36,783 nucleotides of DNA from Ichthyophonus hoferi (taxonomy: Eukaryota; Opisthokonta; Ichthyosporea; Ichthyophonida; Ichthyophonidae), in assembly GCA_002751075.1 (NCBI GenBank), contig NAOQ01000222.1:34103-70885 (forward strand). Reading direction: 5' to 3'. Positions 24,201 to 34,834 of this stretch are shown one piece after another (within the stretch, counting starts at the first letter, position 1; the number at the start of each line of letters is the position of its first letter). The position numbers and the translations under genes are program-made. The notes below the pieces were generated by a model. It searched no databases. It had not been told where the DNA came from and saw only the letters and a list, made by a program, of their open reading frames with translations.

Positions 24201-26710
24201 GGATAATGATATTAATGATATAGTATGCTGGAGCGATTAACATGATATTGTGCATTATATAATAATATAAACTATCACTCTTAATCATTAACTAATAATG
24301 AGAATATCAGATATTAAATATTACCAAAATTGACTATCACGTGATGTCACTGGTCATACTTTAAGTAAACTATTTTTTGACAACACCAAAAAGTAAACTT
24401 TCATTATTTTCCTAACTGCAATTTATTTCCAGCCCTAGTGATACTAGAGTATATTTCATTGGCTTGATAATAATGTTAACTGATCTGCATCCAGTGTATG
24501 CAAGGGTACACGTTAAACCACTCCTTAAGTCGGTAGGCCCTCAATTCTAATTGAATATAGGTCACAGGGACTGGCTCCGTCTCTACCTATTTCCAATATA
24601 TAGGATAACAATAATAAGAAATAATTTACCTAAGTGCAATGAAATTTTGGGTTCTAACACCTTTCTATACACTTGAACACTTCTAGCCCACCCAACAAAA
24701 CATATGTTATTGTTTTTATTTTTAAAATTCTAAATCCTTACTAATCCTATCACCCCTTACAGTCTGGGGTCATACTCAGAATTCAGCGATGACAGCCCCC
24801 CTCTCTCCCCTACACTGTCTCATGTATGCCACTCACTAGGCGGGCAATTTGCATGCAAAGTAATCTCATTGGCCCATGACTCGCATAGATTGGAGGAGAG
24901 GGATCCATATCAAGCCCAGCAACCAATCGATTGTGGGACCTTACCCACCTTTCCCTCTCCCTATGATCCTATACCTACTGTGTGCCATCCTTCCAAGATT
25001 GGTAAGAAGAAACAACTGGTTAACCCGACATCAGCTAATGAGAGCTATTTATGTGATACAGCAGCAAGATGTACTTCTCCATCAAGTGCAGTGAACGATC
25101 CTCTGAGATCTGACATATCCCTCAAATCAGTGGAGCGATTTGCAGCCAAGGCGGTTGTCAAGGCATCCATGGACGAATCAAATATGGAGGTGAAGGAAGA
25201 TGTGAGGGAATGGAAAGATTTTAATAACCATTATTTGAACAGTGACAGTAGTAGTAATGATATTGTAACCCAATCATCATCATCACCTGCATCTGCAGCA
25301 GCTTCGGCCTCATTGGCTGGCTTTATAGCTAGAGCTGCAGCAAAAGCAGCCAAAGACGAATCTGAATGGAGAGGCTATACCTATCGGTATTCAATGGCTG
25401 GAGTATCACCCTATGCCCCCCCTGAAGTAATCTTGTCTGCGGCAGCTGTAATGGCTAGAGCTGCAGCCAGAGAAAAAGAAAAAGGGATCAATGGGGGACA
25501 CCGGGAGGACTTTGGATACTGTACATCCGCAAATGATGCATGCTGTAAAGAAGATGGTGATAATAACAATGCCTTGTCCGATGGAAAAAATGCTTTAAAA
25601 ACTCTAGCTATCATACGTGCCAATTTGGCACGTTGCCATTCTTTGACACAGTCAAGGAGAACTGCTGAATTAAAGGTTGGGGCCATCTCCAAGGATTATT
25701 CACTTTCTGATATTGATTTATCCTCCCCCGACCCTGATACTAGGGGTTCTTCCACTTGTTCTTCTCCCCGACATTTTGTCTTACCTGACATGACTGCAGT
25801 CTCGAACGCCTTGATTCAAAATCGTTCACCTCAGTATGATAAAATGGCGTGGGAGGACCTTAGCAACAAAGATTTCACAGCTGTGGCCACCACTCCCACT
25901 CCTACACATGCAGTACTTTCACGTTCTACTGCGAGAGGAACACTTGGAGATGATGCATCAATGGTAGAAAAAGAATCCTTATCTGTATTTATGGCTAGGG
26001 CTGCAGCTAAAGCCATGCAAGATGAAACTCCAGTGGAAACATACAGGAATGACTATAGAGCCTATGAGGGGTGGAATAGTGAAGAGAATAGGTCCGATAG
26101 ACCTAAGGCTACGTCAATGCCCCTTAAATTATCATTGGCTGGTGTCATAGAAGAAGAAAAGAAGAGAAGGGCTGCAAGCCAATCAGACAAGGAGGCTGGC
26201 TACACCATCAGGACAACGACCAGTGCTTATACTGTAGACACTTTTACTAGTGCTGCGTTGACTCGGTCTATGACTAAGGTTTCAGGAAGAACGTCGATGA
26301 TGGATTACTCTATTCCTGAGGAAGAAGATGAGATGGTTGGTGACGAATATGATTATGATGGTAATGCCTTTGACAGCAAGACTGATAATTTTTCTTATAA
26401 TGTGGATAACCAAGAGAGATTTATTGACCGTCTATCTGCAGTGATGGAAGAGGACAATGAGGTAGAATATAGTGAACGATATTTAGTTCAACCTGATGGC
26501 AATCACTTCAACTCACCTCCAACTCCAATCACAAGTAGGGCTTTAAATACATCATCAGTAGCTAAGAAATCATTGATCACGTATATGGCCCGAGCAGCAA
26601 GTGCCATTCAAGATGAATCACCGATGGTGGGGAGGGATGATTATAGAACTTACAGCCATCTAGGAACCATTGATGTGATAGATGTGATAGATATCAATGA
26701 TGAGGACTGA
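16668..26710 (+). CDS. Composite protein: RhoGDI-like domain, 31 x 17-aa repeats, WrbA-like flavodoxin domain, Ala-rich motif tail
   Basis: Model of 13 exons: 16668-16730, 17253-17425, 17601-17737, 18196-18278, 18532-18613, 18834-18937, 19079-20880, 21050-21165, 21445-21584, 21683-21761, 22887-22961, 23304-23388, 24763-26710. The spliced length is 4,887 bases, 1,628 aa, ending TGA. All 12 introns are GT-AG and keep one frame, which is the main reason for calling one gene. Order: MGQHQAK start (fits the N-myristoylation pattern, Gly2 and Ala6), RhoGDI-like fold (13-155), unknown segment (155-239), Asn/Glu/Thr/Ala-rich repeats (240-755), acidic stretch, WrbA/Pst2-like fold (812-930), disordered tail (980-1628). 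Known RhoGDIs bind prenylated Rho GTPases and WrbA proteins are FMN quinone reductases; whether either activity survives is unknown. Uncertain points: an assembly gap in intron 3 could hide an exon; the donors at 17738 and 22962 were chosen by phase; an alternative last exon at 23616-23634 would stop the protein early. Two or three separate genes remain possible. Confidence 0.62.
17748..17978. other. AT microsatellite and 178-base assembly gap
   Basis: A (TA)n run at about 17748-17781 is followed by unresolved bases 17801-17978. TATATACCTGT occurs on both sides of the gap, so it probably marks a collapsed tandem repeat. It lies inside intron 3 of the composite gene. The neighbouring exons join in frame without any exon from the gap. 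Confidence 0.9.
19154..20745 (+). repeat. 31-unit coding tandem repeat, 51 bases (17 aa) per unit
   Basis: Unit consensus is about NENTPVDAVIQTDASIT, with Asn-Glu-Asn at the start of most units. I count 31 units: 28 of exactly 17 residues, one of 16 and a few longer ones near the end. Units alternate in type, with ITNEN and SSANEN junctions, so a two-unit period is superimposed. The repeat is almost devoid of Cys, Trp and aromatics. It fills one 1.8-kb exon and is free of in-frame stops. Because 51 is a multiple of three, antisense frames are also long, and these are artefacts. Confidence 0.95.
19421..19794 (+). repeat. Recent 204-base duplication inside the coding repeat
   Basis: 19421-19590 and 19625-19794 are nearly identical and exactly 204 bases (four units) apart. 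Other unit pairs differ far more, so this is the most recent expansion in the array. Confidence 0.85.
21050..21761 (+). other. Shortened WrbA/Pst2-like flavodoxin-fold domain (exons 8-10)
   Basis: Residues 815-926. IYIVIYGVNAHCS is the first strand and the former phosphate-loop region. FPAKPSYPLISPNQLADAD then CIIFEFPTHCGTMAPQVK match the family's P.YP.I....L...D.I.FG.PTRFGNM..Q.K. ELANRKSGFFPLA matches ALVGKPAGVFTST. Odd: the flavin loop YS.YGH reads YGVNAH, PTRFGN reads PTHCGT, and the C-terminal third with the GG(Q)E segment is absent. FMN binding is therefore doubtful. Confidence 0.75.
24465..24599 (+). mobile_element. LTR-family fossil fragment in intron 12
   Basis: This matches the 3' LTR block of the copies at 4095-4327 and 6243-6386 (GTATGCAAGGGTACACGTTAA, then GAATATAGGTCACAGG). 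It lies within the 1,374-base intron before the last exon of the composite gene. It is old and incomplete. Confidence 0.6.
24763..26710 (+). other. Last exon of the composite gene with five Ala-rich ARAAAKA motifs
   Basis: This 1.95-kb exon encodes residues 980-1628, mostly Ser/Asp/Glu/Pro-rich and likely disordered. A helix-like motif recurs: VERFAAKAVVKASMDES (about 1103), SLAGFIARAAAKAAKDES (about 1163), LSAAAVMARAAAREKEK (about 1205), SLSVFMARAAAKAMQDET (about 1386) and SLITYMARAASAIQDES (about 1583). The last two are followed by a DYRxY element. The protein ends in an acidic IDVIDVIDINDED tail. No known domain was recognised. It could be a separate gene, but no good ATG context was seen and the exon joins the previous one in phase at Ser980. 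Confidence 0.7.
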
Positions 26711-26839
26711 TACTATAGAAACTGTATAAATATAAGGGTAAACACATCTCTTTATTTTTAGCCGTTACCCTTGCCATGACACATGTCAGGTCGTGGACTA
26801 TAAGGGAAAATAATCTAGAAACCATGTCTCAACAACACA

Positions 26840-27195
26840 AGTCATTAATTTATACTATTCTAAGCACAAATGATGACGGAATTTGAATCATTACTATGTA
26901 GTTTTGTTAGATAAATCTCTACTATTTGATTAATAGCAAATAATAAATAGAATATATGTTACAACTAATGTAACTAAACAAGTAATCATTATAACAGACA
27001 ACGTATACTCCAAGACCCCTCCTCGTCCTTTATATGACCTATTTATTATATAATATTAGATGTCATAATGATAATTTCTTTAGAATACATCATCCTCTAT
27101 TAATCAAATACTAGAAATTATATAACAAACCTACTTGGTAATGATTCAAATTCCGTCTCAACACACCATGTGCATAGAATAGTATAAGTTAATGA
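26840..27195. repeat. Inverted-repeat (MITE-like) element after the composite gene
   Basis: Left arm about 26840-26936 and right arm about 27090-27195 are reverse complements with a few mismatches. They include a perfect 19-base core, ACGGAATTTGAATCATTAC, and shared GTCATTAA ends. The loop is about 150 bases. No target duplication was established. A hairpin 130 bases after the stop codon could also affect 3'-end formation. Confidence 0.75.
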
Positions 27196-27515
27196 CAAGA
27201 TTTACCCCTATATTGTAAAACTGCCTTAACACATGCATAATATCCTACTTAAGTATACCAAAAAAAATTAAAGGCCAAAAAAGTAAGTTTTAAATACAGA
27301 TTTTTACTATATATTTATATTTACCGCATGCCTTTCCAATAGTATAAAATTAATAACCTAACTATCCCTATATTGTAAATTACCCTGACATACACGATTT
27401 CCTACTTAAGTATACTAAAATAATAATAAAGTTTAAACCAATATAAAAATGGGTCAAAAGGTGATTTTTCAAGCACATTTTTATTATATATTTATTCTTG
27501 CCGCAAGATCTTCCT
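27181..27515. repeat. Diverged tandem duplication, 160-base offset
   Basis: The blocks starting at 27181 and 27341 share, in order, AGTATAA, CCCTATATTGTAAA, CCTACTTAAGTATAC, and TTTTTA..ATATATTTAT followed by a CCGCA-containing end. The first copy overlaps the right arm of the inverted-repeat element. Confidence 0.65.
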
Positions 27516-27589
27516 ACCTGAAAAAAAACAAACATGGGTTAGAAATTAAATAAATAAAATATATTTACAAAGCAAACAATAAAAAGGTT

Positions 27590-27960
27590 CAGACAGTGGC
27601 GGCTGCCACAATTTATCGCCGTAGGTAGCAGGGGACAAGTGGGTTCACCTTACGACCACAAGGGCTTTCGGGCTCTTGCCGCACCCACCTCTCGGACATG
27701 CGCTTTAATCTTCATAACCCACCCAAAAAAAAAAAGAAAACAAAAGTAAAAAAAAAGTGTTTACCTTATTTTAATAAACCCGGTCGTTGCTGGTAAGCCC
27801 TCCTGTCGTTGGAGAAAATCGCCTCTTTATTTCCTAAAAGAACAATAATTAGCATCAAATAATTATATTAAAATAATTAAACAATTATTATAGTAAGGGT
27901 CATAAGCCGTGTAATCTCAAGGACCCACCGAGTACGTTGGTGGACATTCAACCGGTAATT
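27590..27960. other. GC-rich island of unknown nature
   Basis: Three compact segments (27592-27720, 27778-27832, 27898-27960) are clearly more GC-rich than the AT-rich flanks and are separated by A- or T-rich runs. The first can form short hairpins, for example AAGGGC with GCTCTT around TTTCGG. Minus-strand frames are open across parts of it, and possible splice sites flank the segments. No known protein or standard RNA (5S, U1-U6, tRNA, SRP, RNase P) was recognised. It may be a small minus-strand gene or a structured RNA. Confidence 0.4.
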
Positions 27961-28439
27961 CCAATTTGTATCTTCATTCCCCATAAATGATACCAAAAAA
28001 ATAAACAACATACAAAATACACACTCACCTAATCAACAAATGGAAGAACTAAATATGGAGGGTTTCATTGTTATATACCTGAAAAGCATTTATCCGATTA
28101 GTGTGTGAGCCATACTATTGGCTTAGAATATTTGTATTAATAATTTAAACATGTGTGTGATGTCTGATGGTTGGTAATATGAACCATTTTATTACAACAC
28201 CAATTCAAATGTCTTGTAAAAAATTTATTTTTATTATAAATATATATTTTTTTATATATATATATATTATTTGTAGCAACTTTTAATAAGATTTATATTA
28301 CAAGCTTGTAGTTGTCGGATCCACCTTAAAAGCCACATTTTTACGCGTGATTTTATAAATTAAACTATACACAATATATTTTAATACTAACCATGTATTG
28401 GTTTTGTATTAATAGATTTTTACTTTTGGTTTTTTGTAA

Positions 28440-28803
28440 GGGGTTTCAATCAAAAGGTTAATTTTTCCGATCAAAGTGAAACTTTTCCGATCAAAAGAAA
28501 TATTTTCTCGATCAAAAGGAAAACAAAAATGTAAATTGAAAAAAAAAGCGTCTCTTACTGCAGTAAAAAACTCTATGTTCAAAAAAATCTTGTTTTCTGT
28601 GATATAAAATATAGTTTTTAACAAATTATAAATTTTTTTTTTTTTAAAAAAAAAAAAAAGTAACTCAAAAAATATTTACATAATACATATATAATCATTT
28701 GATAATCGTTTCCCTTCTTTCCGATTTTATATTTGTTTTCCTTTTGATCGGGAATAATTTCCTTTTTTTGATCGGGAAAATTATTCTTTTAATCGAAACC
28801 CCC
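28440..28803. mobile_element. MITE-like element with 85-90-base terminal inverted repeats
   Basis: The left end GGGGTTTCAATCAAAAG and the right end CTTTTAATCGAAACCCC are reverse complements, continuing inward for about 85 bases. Each arm carries several copies of CCGATCAAAAG. The AT-rich middle contains poly(T) and poly(A) runs and no transposase. This fits a non-autonomous DNA transposon. The target duplication is not clear. Confidence 0.75.
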
Positions 28804-30783
28804 TATATTCATAATTGAAAGTTAAAATACAATCACCAACCAGTGGCTGAAAAAAAGACTTGAAAGTTTTTCATATTAGTTTTTTTTGTAGGCTAAGTTG
28901 TGGGCCTAAAATGTAAAGATCTTGAATTTGTAGCTCCTTTTGGATTCAATAATACTTGGTAATATAATTTATAGTATGATCATATATATATATATATATC
29001 TCTCTTTCAAATCAAATTATAGATCAATTTATATAACCAGGTATAATAAAATAAATCTTCAAAGTCTCGATTAAGGCAAACATAATCGTTACGTAATCAC
29101 ATGCGTCATATAACCCTTTGTCTCATGTCAATATGCTCAATTTAAATTAGCAATAAATCTCTATATAGATATATAGATATATAGTAGTAAAATATTATGT
29201 ACGTATGTGTGTATATATGTATATGTGACAGATAATTTACTTGATTATTTGTGACCTAACTATCTAGATAGTTCTATCACTATCTAAATCTCTGCTTTCA
29301 GATATTGTGGTATCAACCATCTAATTGAACCTCCCCTCAGATCTAGACCAGCTGGATCCTTAAATACTAGATTATTTAAAAGAAGACCAATTACTAACAA
29401 CAATGGGCTTTACTCGTAATTGATCCCCCTTTAAATAATAATGACCTAATGACTCAAAAACAGGGACACCTAATCAGCCTATAGGAAACATGACAGTATG
29501 TATGTACGTATAATACACATCGTATATATATAGCCCTAAAACTTTGAACTAGGACTACCATACTAATATACATATTAAGCAGAGCCCTGACGTGTGAAAT
29601 GATTGAATAATATACTTTATCCAGGCCAATATTTTTCTCTTTTGTTTTATTTTTAAATATGTGTAGCTCGGTTTAAAATAATCTTTTATCATGTCTTGTA
29701 CCAGTGAGAAATGGCTGTAAACAAGAGTAATTAAAATGTTAAAAAATACAACTAAAATAAACTGATTAGAATACACAGTAAATTATTGGTTACTTAGAAC
29801 TATTTATATCAGACGAAAACAGAAAATTGTCGATCACAACTGAATATCAATTACCATAAATATAAACTATCACTCTATAATATTAATTATTAGCTGTAAA
29901 AGACATAAAACTATATAAAAATTAACGGTAAAAGCAAGCAAAAGACATGGTAGTTACATTCCCTTGAAATTTACAGGAAAAATAAATTAGCACTTATCTT
30001 CTAGTTCTAACGTTCGTTCATTACGTTACCAATAGTTGGTCACGTTTATATGTATATCCTTCGTTTCCTACCATATAAAAGGAAAATAAACTATAAAATA
30101 TCAAAATAATAGTATTTTAATACTTAGTACTTAGTAACAATAATTATTATTGTTCTGATAATTATTAAGGCTTTGTTCTATTCTTTAGTGAATTCCATTT
30201 CGGGATATTTTTTTTGCGCGCAGGGACAGGAAATCAGACAAACGACAAAGGTTTTGAGAAGGGTTTGCAGTAATACTTCAACTAAATTATTTCTTATCCT
30301 TGTACTTGTTTGCCTTCTACTTGTCAAGTTTTTATTGCGAGCATAGTATATACTATATATTATACGTTATTATTATTTTTCTTTATTTACTTATAACTTT
30401 TACTGTTATTTATACTATATACTATTGTGTTGCTACCATAATCTATTATATTTTGTTAAGTATTGTACTTCAGTCTTCGCCTTTCTTCTCTCAATCTTTT
30501 TTTCAGTGTCTGTTTTATATTTTTCTAACTAGCCTTGCAGGTATTATAATACATCAGACCTTGTAAATATTACGGTAAGTCGCTATAGTGGTTGTCCGTC
30601 AGAAACGAAAAAAAAAACTTATTAGGCCTCGGATTTACCACCAAATATTATCCTTCACCCCAAGAAAAATTATTATTCTAGGGAACGAAGGACAAAATCG
30701 AACAATTATTTTGTTATTTACCAGGATAAAATTAGTTAAAAATAAAAAAACCGTTACTGTGAGAGTATTAATCCTAGGCAGCG
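28804..30783. other. Intergenic region before SET, no gene recognised
   Basis: This is AT-rich spacer with an (AT)n run near 28983-29000. Open stretches here are short and carry AT-biased composition. The last few hundred bases must contain the promoter and 5' UTR of the SET-family gene. A GC-rich patch (GCGCGCAGGGACAGG, near 30220) may lie close to the transcription start. Confidence 0.4.
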
Positions 30784-33700
30784 ATGGAAGCACCAAGAAA
30801 AGCCTCTAGAATTGAGGTAGATGAAGGGAATAGGAATGAACAGAATATGCAGGGAGATGTAAGCCAGGTAAAGGAATAGCAAGTGCATATTAGGTTGTTA
30901 GGTTGTTAGGTTTTGATTTTATCTTTGAATGTAAGCTTATATAGTATGCTTTGGGGTCAGGGGTTGTGGATTTCAGTATTTTAGCATGCTTTTTAAGTGT
31001 TTAAAATTAGGCTTTTAATTGGTTTTTTGGGGGGGAGAGGAGGATATGTTAGAGTAGGAGTGAAATTGAGTTGTCCTCTCAGAGAATATTTAAATTATGA
31101 GCTTAAACGGCGCGTGCATATGATATATAGTTATAGTATGCTATATGCGTATATATATGCATGCATTAAACAGACGATAGGTTGGCACGATCTAATAATT
31201 ACAATCAAACACCAATCATTTTAATATATTAAATTTATGGGCTATTCTTGACTCTCCTAATATCTTTGCAACTATAATGGACTAACTATATATGTGCATT
31301 TATATAATGTAATGTAATTCAACATAATATACCGTAATATAATATAGTATAATATAATAGATATCTCTTCTAACAACATAACTCCTCCAACATCCAATCA
31401 CCACCCAGTATCCTGAGGGTCTTCAGCGAATCAGTGATATGCAAGGTGCCCTAGATGACCTAAATATAGCAATGGCCCAGGAATTACGAGAGGTAGAACT
31501 AAAATACCAGAGATTAAAGAGAGAGAAGTATATGGTTAGGGCAGTGGCTGCCTACACACTGCCAGGCTTCTGGGGTCGCACGGTACGGAATTGTAAAAAT
31601 TACCTATAGAACCCCACCCTGGGGGTGGGTTGTGGGTGTGTGTGTATGTGTTTATGTTTATACAATATCACGTAATGTAATGTATATATATCATATATAA
31701 AATCCAATAATTATACACTGCCATATAAATGCACCTACATGGCCAATTGATTGTTTGAATATTTTTATAATACTTGTAGCTGTTTGGCTACCCCAATTAT
31801 ATTTATAGTACACCCTTCTTATAGGTCTATCCTTATCCCTATTTATATATATGCATAGTACATCCTTCTTATTGGTCTGTCCTTATTCCTATCTGTATCT
31901 ATACATATTACACCTTTTTTATTGGTCTATCCTTATCTATATCTATATATAGTACATTCTTCTTATTGGTATGTCCTTATTCCTATCTATATCTATATAT
32001 AGTACACCCTTCTTATTGGTCTGTCCTTATTCCTATCTATATCTATCTAGTACACCTTTCTTATCTCTCCCTATACCTATACCTATACAGCTAGGTAACT
32101 GTCTTGATCTGCCCTGGTCTGTGGAAGACCAGTCCATCCTTGACTGTCTGGTAGACTTTGATGTAGATGCTAGTGAGCCAGATACCATTACTATCTCCAT
32201 GGTAGGTATTTATATTATATTATATTTTAATTTTATAGTGTTAGTATCATTGGTTATCCTAATATATCTTTATATGTCTGTCCTTCTTCTTTATTATCTT
32301 TACTTCTGATTCCCTATGCATCATTTTATTCGAATCAATTATTGACGGCTGTTATTCATTTCTTTATCATTCATGCTATTAGACATGTGATAGCCAATGG
32401 GAGAATATGGGGTTTAATTTTCCAATTTCCTGTTCAACTATGTGCGTTCTGATTGGAAGGTATGTAACTTTTACTTGTCCTATCAGACCCTTGGAGCCAA
32501 TGATTACATAGCCAATGAGAAATTGGTTAAGGTGCTAAGCCGCAAGGATGATTGGGCGTACACCTCGGACATAACAACCACCATCCAATGGCTGGACGGA
32601 CGTGTATGTGAAAATACCATATTATGATGCTTTATTGGGTGACTATATATAGATTTACATTGGCTGCTATGTGTAAGCTTTCATTTATTAGGGTTGGGAG
32701 GTTATTATAATAGTCAATAACCAATGAGAATTTTGGTTGGGATGTTTGAGAGGAAGTAATTTTATATATAAAAATTAAGAAAAAAGATTATGTAAGGCAA
32801 TGGAAGGTATTGTGGTATATATGGTATGTATTTATATGTATATGTACTTGCTATATATAGTATGCAGTATCTCCTATATAGTTTCCCTTTCTCTCCCTCT
32901 CTCACTCTCCCTCTCCCTCTCCATACTTAGGTCGAGTCGAATCTTAAAACCCTATTACCGATGAATTATTATGTAAATAATTTAGAATAAATGATGGGCA
33001 GCATAGCATTAAAAATTATATTAATCACCCTGGCCAATCGTTTATAATATCTGTAATATTAAACATTAAATTTAAACGTGTTTAGACATTACTGCTAATC
33101 CGAAACTAGTACAAGGCCATTTTAAATTTAAGTATTCCTGTTTTTTAACTGGCCATTGTTTTACTAAATTACAGAACGAAGCCCGGGATAGCAACACCAA
33201 TAAACGACCTCACCAAACAGAAAGCTTTTTTGATTGGTTTAGCAACCCTGCTAAAGAGGAGGAGGACCCAATCGTTGAGACACTCACGGTGATATTTGAA
33301 GATCCCTTGAAATATTATTTGTCCGAGACTGGAATCTCGGTAGGTTATATCTGTTTACTTGTTTTATTTAATTGAATTATACTCTGTTCTATTTTATTTG
33401 GTTGTGTTGTTGTGTTGTATATGTTTTGTTTTGTTTTTGTTTTTTATTTCTTTACTCTATTCTTTTCTTATTTTGTTCCTTTTTACAATGTCGTTCTATT
33501 TTTAATTTTATTATTATTTATGTATTTTAAATTCCAATCATATACATTGGGACTATCTTTCTGACCCATTGTTACTCCAATTATGAACTCTGTATATATG
33601 CCATCTATCAGAGTTGTCTATTTAAAAGTAACCAGTCAATAGTATCCAATATTTTAAATACAATTATAATAATCATATAATAATAGTAATAATTACTGAA

Positions 33701-34834
33701 GGTTAGAAAGCCCCCCCAAAGTCTTATATTGCTCGGATCTAATGATTAATGGTTATTTTTATGCATCCTACTGTGATTGGGTTATGATTAGTGAATCTGA
33801 TTAAATAAGATATCCTATATCATAGACGATTCTATTGGCTGCCAAGATTGCTCTAAAGGGCTATACGCCAATCAATCGAATTTCTTAAATGATAATCATG
33901 CTTATATAATGACATGTATATATAACGGACTATCATATTCGGGGTTAGTAATATATTTTTCTGTGCTAGACTGTTGTTGCGGCCATTGAAGGGGAGGAAG
34001 AAGCAGAAGTATTGGAAGTTGATGACCTCATACAGGAACATGTAAGTTACCTCGTCTGTCAATCTATCTTGTGATTAGCTAATATGTTGATCTTTTTTGT
34101 CTTAATTTGATACTTAATGATGAAATGCCCTAGTGAGGCTTGGGTACATACAAAGAGAGAGGGATAGGAGAAGTGGTACGGTTATGATATAGAAATATGT
34201 GTTACAAGGTTTGGATGGCAATGTTGGTTTACTGTCCACCCATTCTAAAATATTGTATTATGTTATGCTATGTTATATTATGTTGCATTATATTGTATTA
34301 GGTTGTCCTAAATCATATCATATTATCTTATCTTATATTATATTTTTTTATCTAATATTTTCTCTTTTACCACAGGATATCGAAGACTATATAGACGAAG
34401 ATATAGAAGCACTAGATGGAGGGGTTATTTATGATGATCACCGTGACAATGATGATAACGATGATAATGACCAATTAGAAGGAGAAGAAGTTAATGACGT
34501 GGAATACATGTATGAGACAGATGAAAATGTGATTGTAAGTGAGAGAAAGGACCAAAGAAGATTGGAGGAAGATCATGCGGTGGAGGATACTGAGATTAAT
34601 ACGGTAGAAAGGGTCCAGGGGGAGTTGGAAGGAGAGGTATTATTGGAAGGGACAGATGAGGTTGAAGATGGATTGGTAGAGTTTGATAATCAGGTAGAGA
34701 TAGTAGGTGATTGGGTAGAAGGACAGGAGAATGATGAAATTGCCAATAGGGAGGAAGGGGAGGAGGAAGGTGAAAGAATTATAGATGAGGTAGATGATAT
34801 AGATTACGATAGCACCAATCAGCAACAGGTGTGA
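30784..34834 (+). CDS. SET: SET/NAP-family histone chaperone, complete
   Basis: SET/NAP proteins are dimeric acidic histone chaperones; SET also inhibits PP2A. Seven exons: 30784-30867, 31409-31582, 32091-32201, 32460-32603, 33175-33339, 33970-34041, 34376-34834. All introns are GT-AG, phase 0, giving 402 aa ending TGA. Seen: long dimerisation helix (residues 29-75, ELREVELKYQRLKREKY, as in SET's EILKVEQKYNKLR), PGFWGRT matching PNFWVTT, an earmuff-type core with NDYIANEKLVKVL and TTTIQWLDG, then KRPHQTESFFDWF matching SET's KRQ...ESFFTWF, and DPLKYYL matching NPLQYYL. The acidic tail is about 150 residues (251-402), roughly twice SET's. The start is the first ATG in frame, giving a 28-residue leader. 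Exon 4's acceptor at 32458-32459 is the least typical. The 3' end could be extended by a further splice at 34829, but the TGA is the simpler reading. Confidence 0.9.
31808..32060 (+). repeat. Minisatellite of about 50 bases in SET intron 2
   Basis: About five units start at 31808, 31858, 31908, 31952 and 32002, with a partial unit at 32050. Each contains GTACACCCTTCTTATTGGTC and CCTTATTCCTATCTATATCT. The pyrimidine-rich array runs almost up to the exon 3 acceptor at 32090 and may serve as its pyrimidine tract. Confidence 0.85.

Noticed and set aside
27640-27712. Minus-strand 21-codon ATG frame in the GC-rich island as a ribosomal protein fragment
   Set aside because: Compared from memory with the small basic ribosomal proteins (eS30, uS14, eL29, eL39, eL41); none matched.
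30300-30809. Two frames upstream of SET (88 and 73 codons)
   Set aside because: They are Tyr/Ile/Phe- or Lys-rich translations of AT-rich leader DNA. The second overlaps the SET start out of frame.
31971-32309. 112-codon frame starting in the SET intron minisatellite
   Set aside because: Its first part is the pyrimidine-rich repeat, and only 32091-32201 matches the SET/NAP family.
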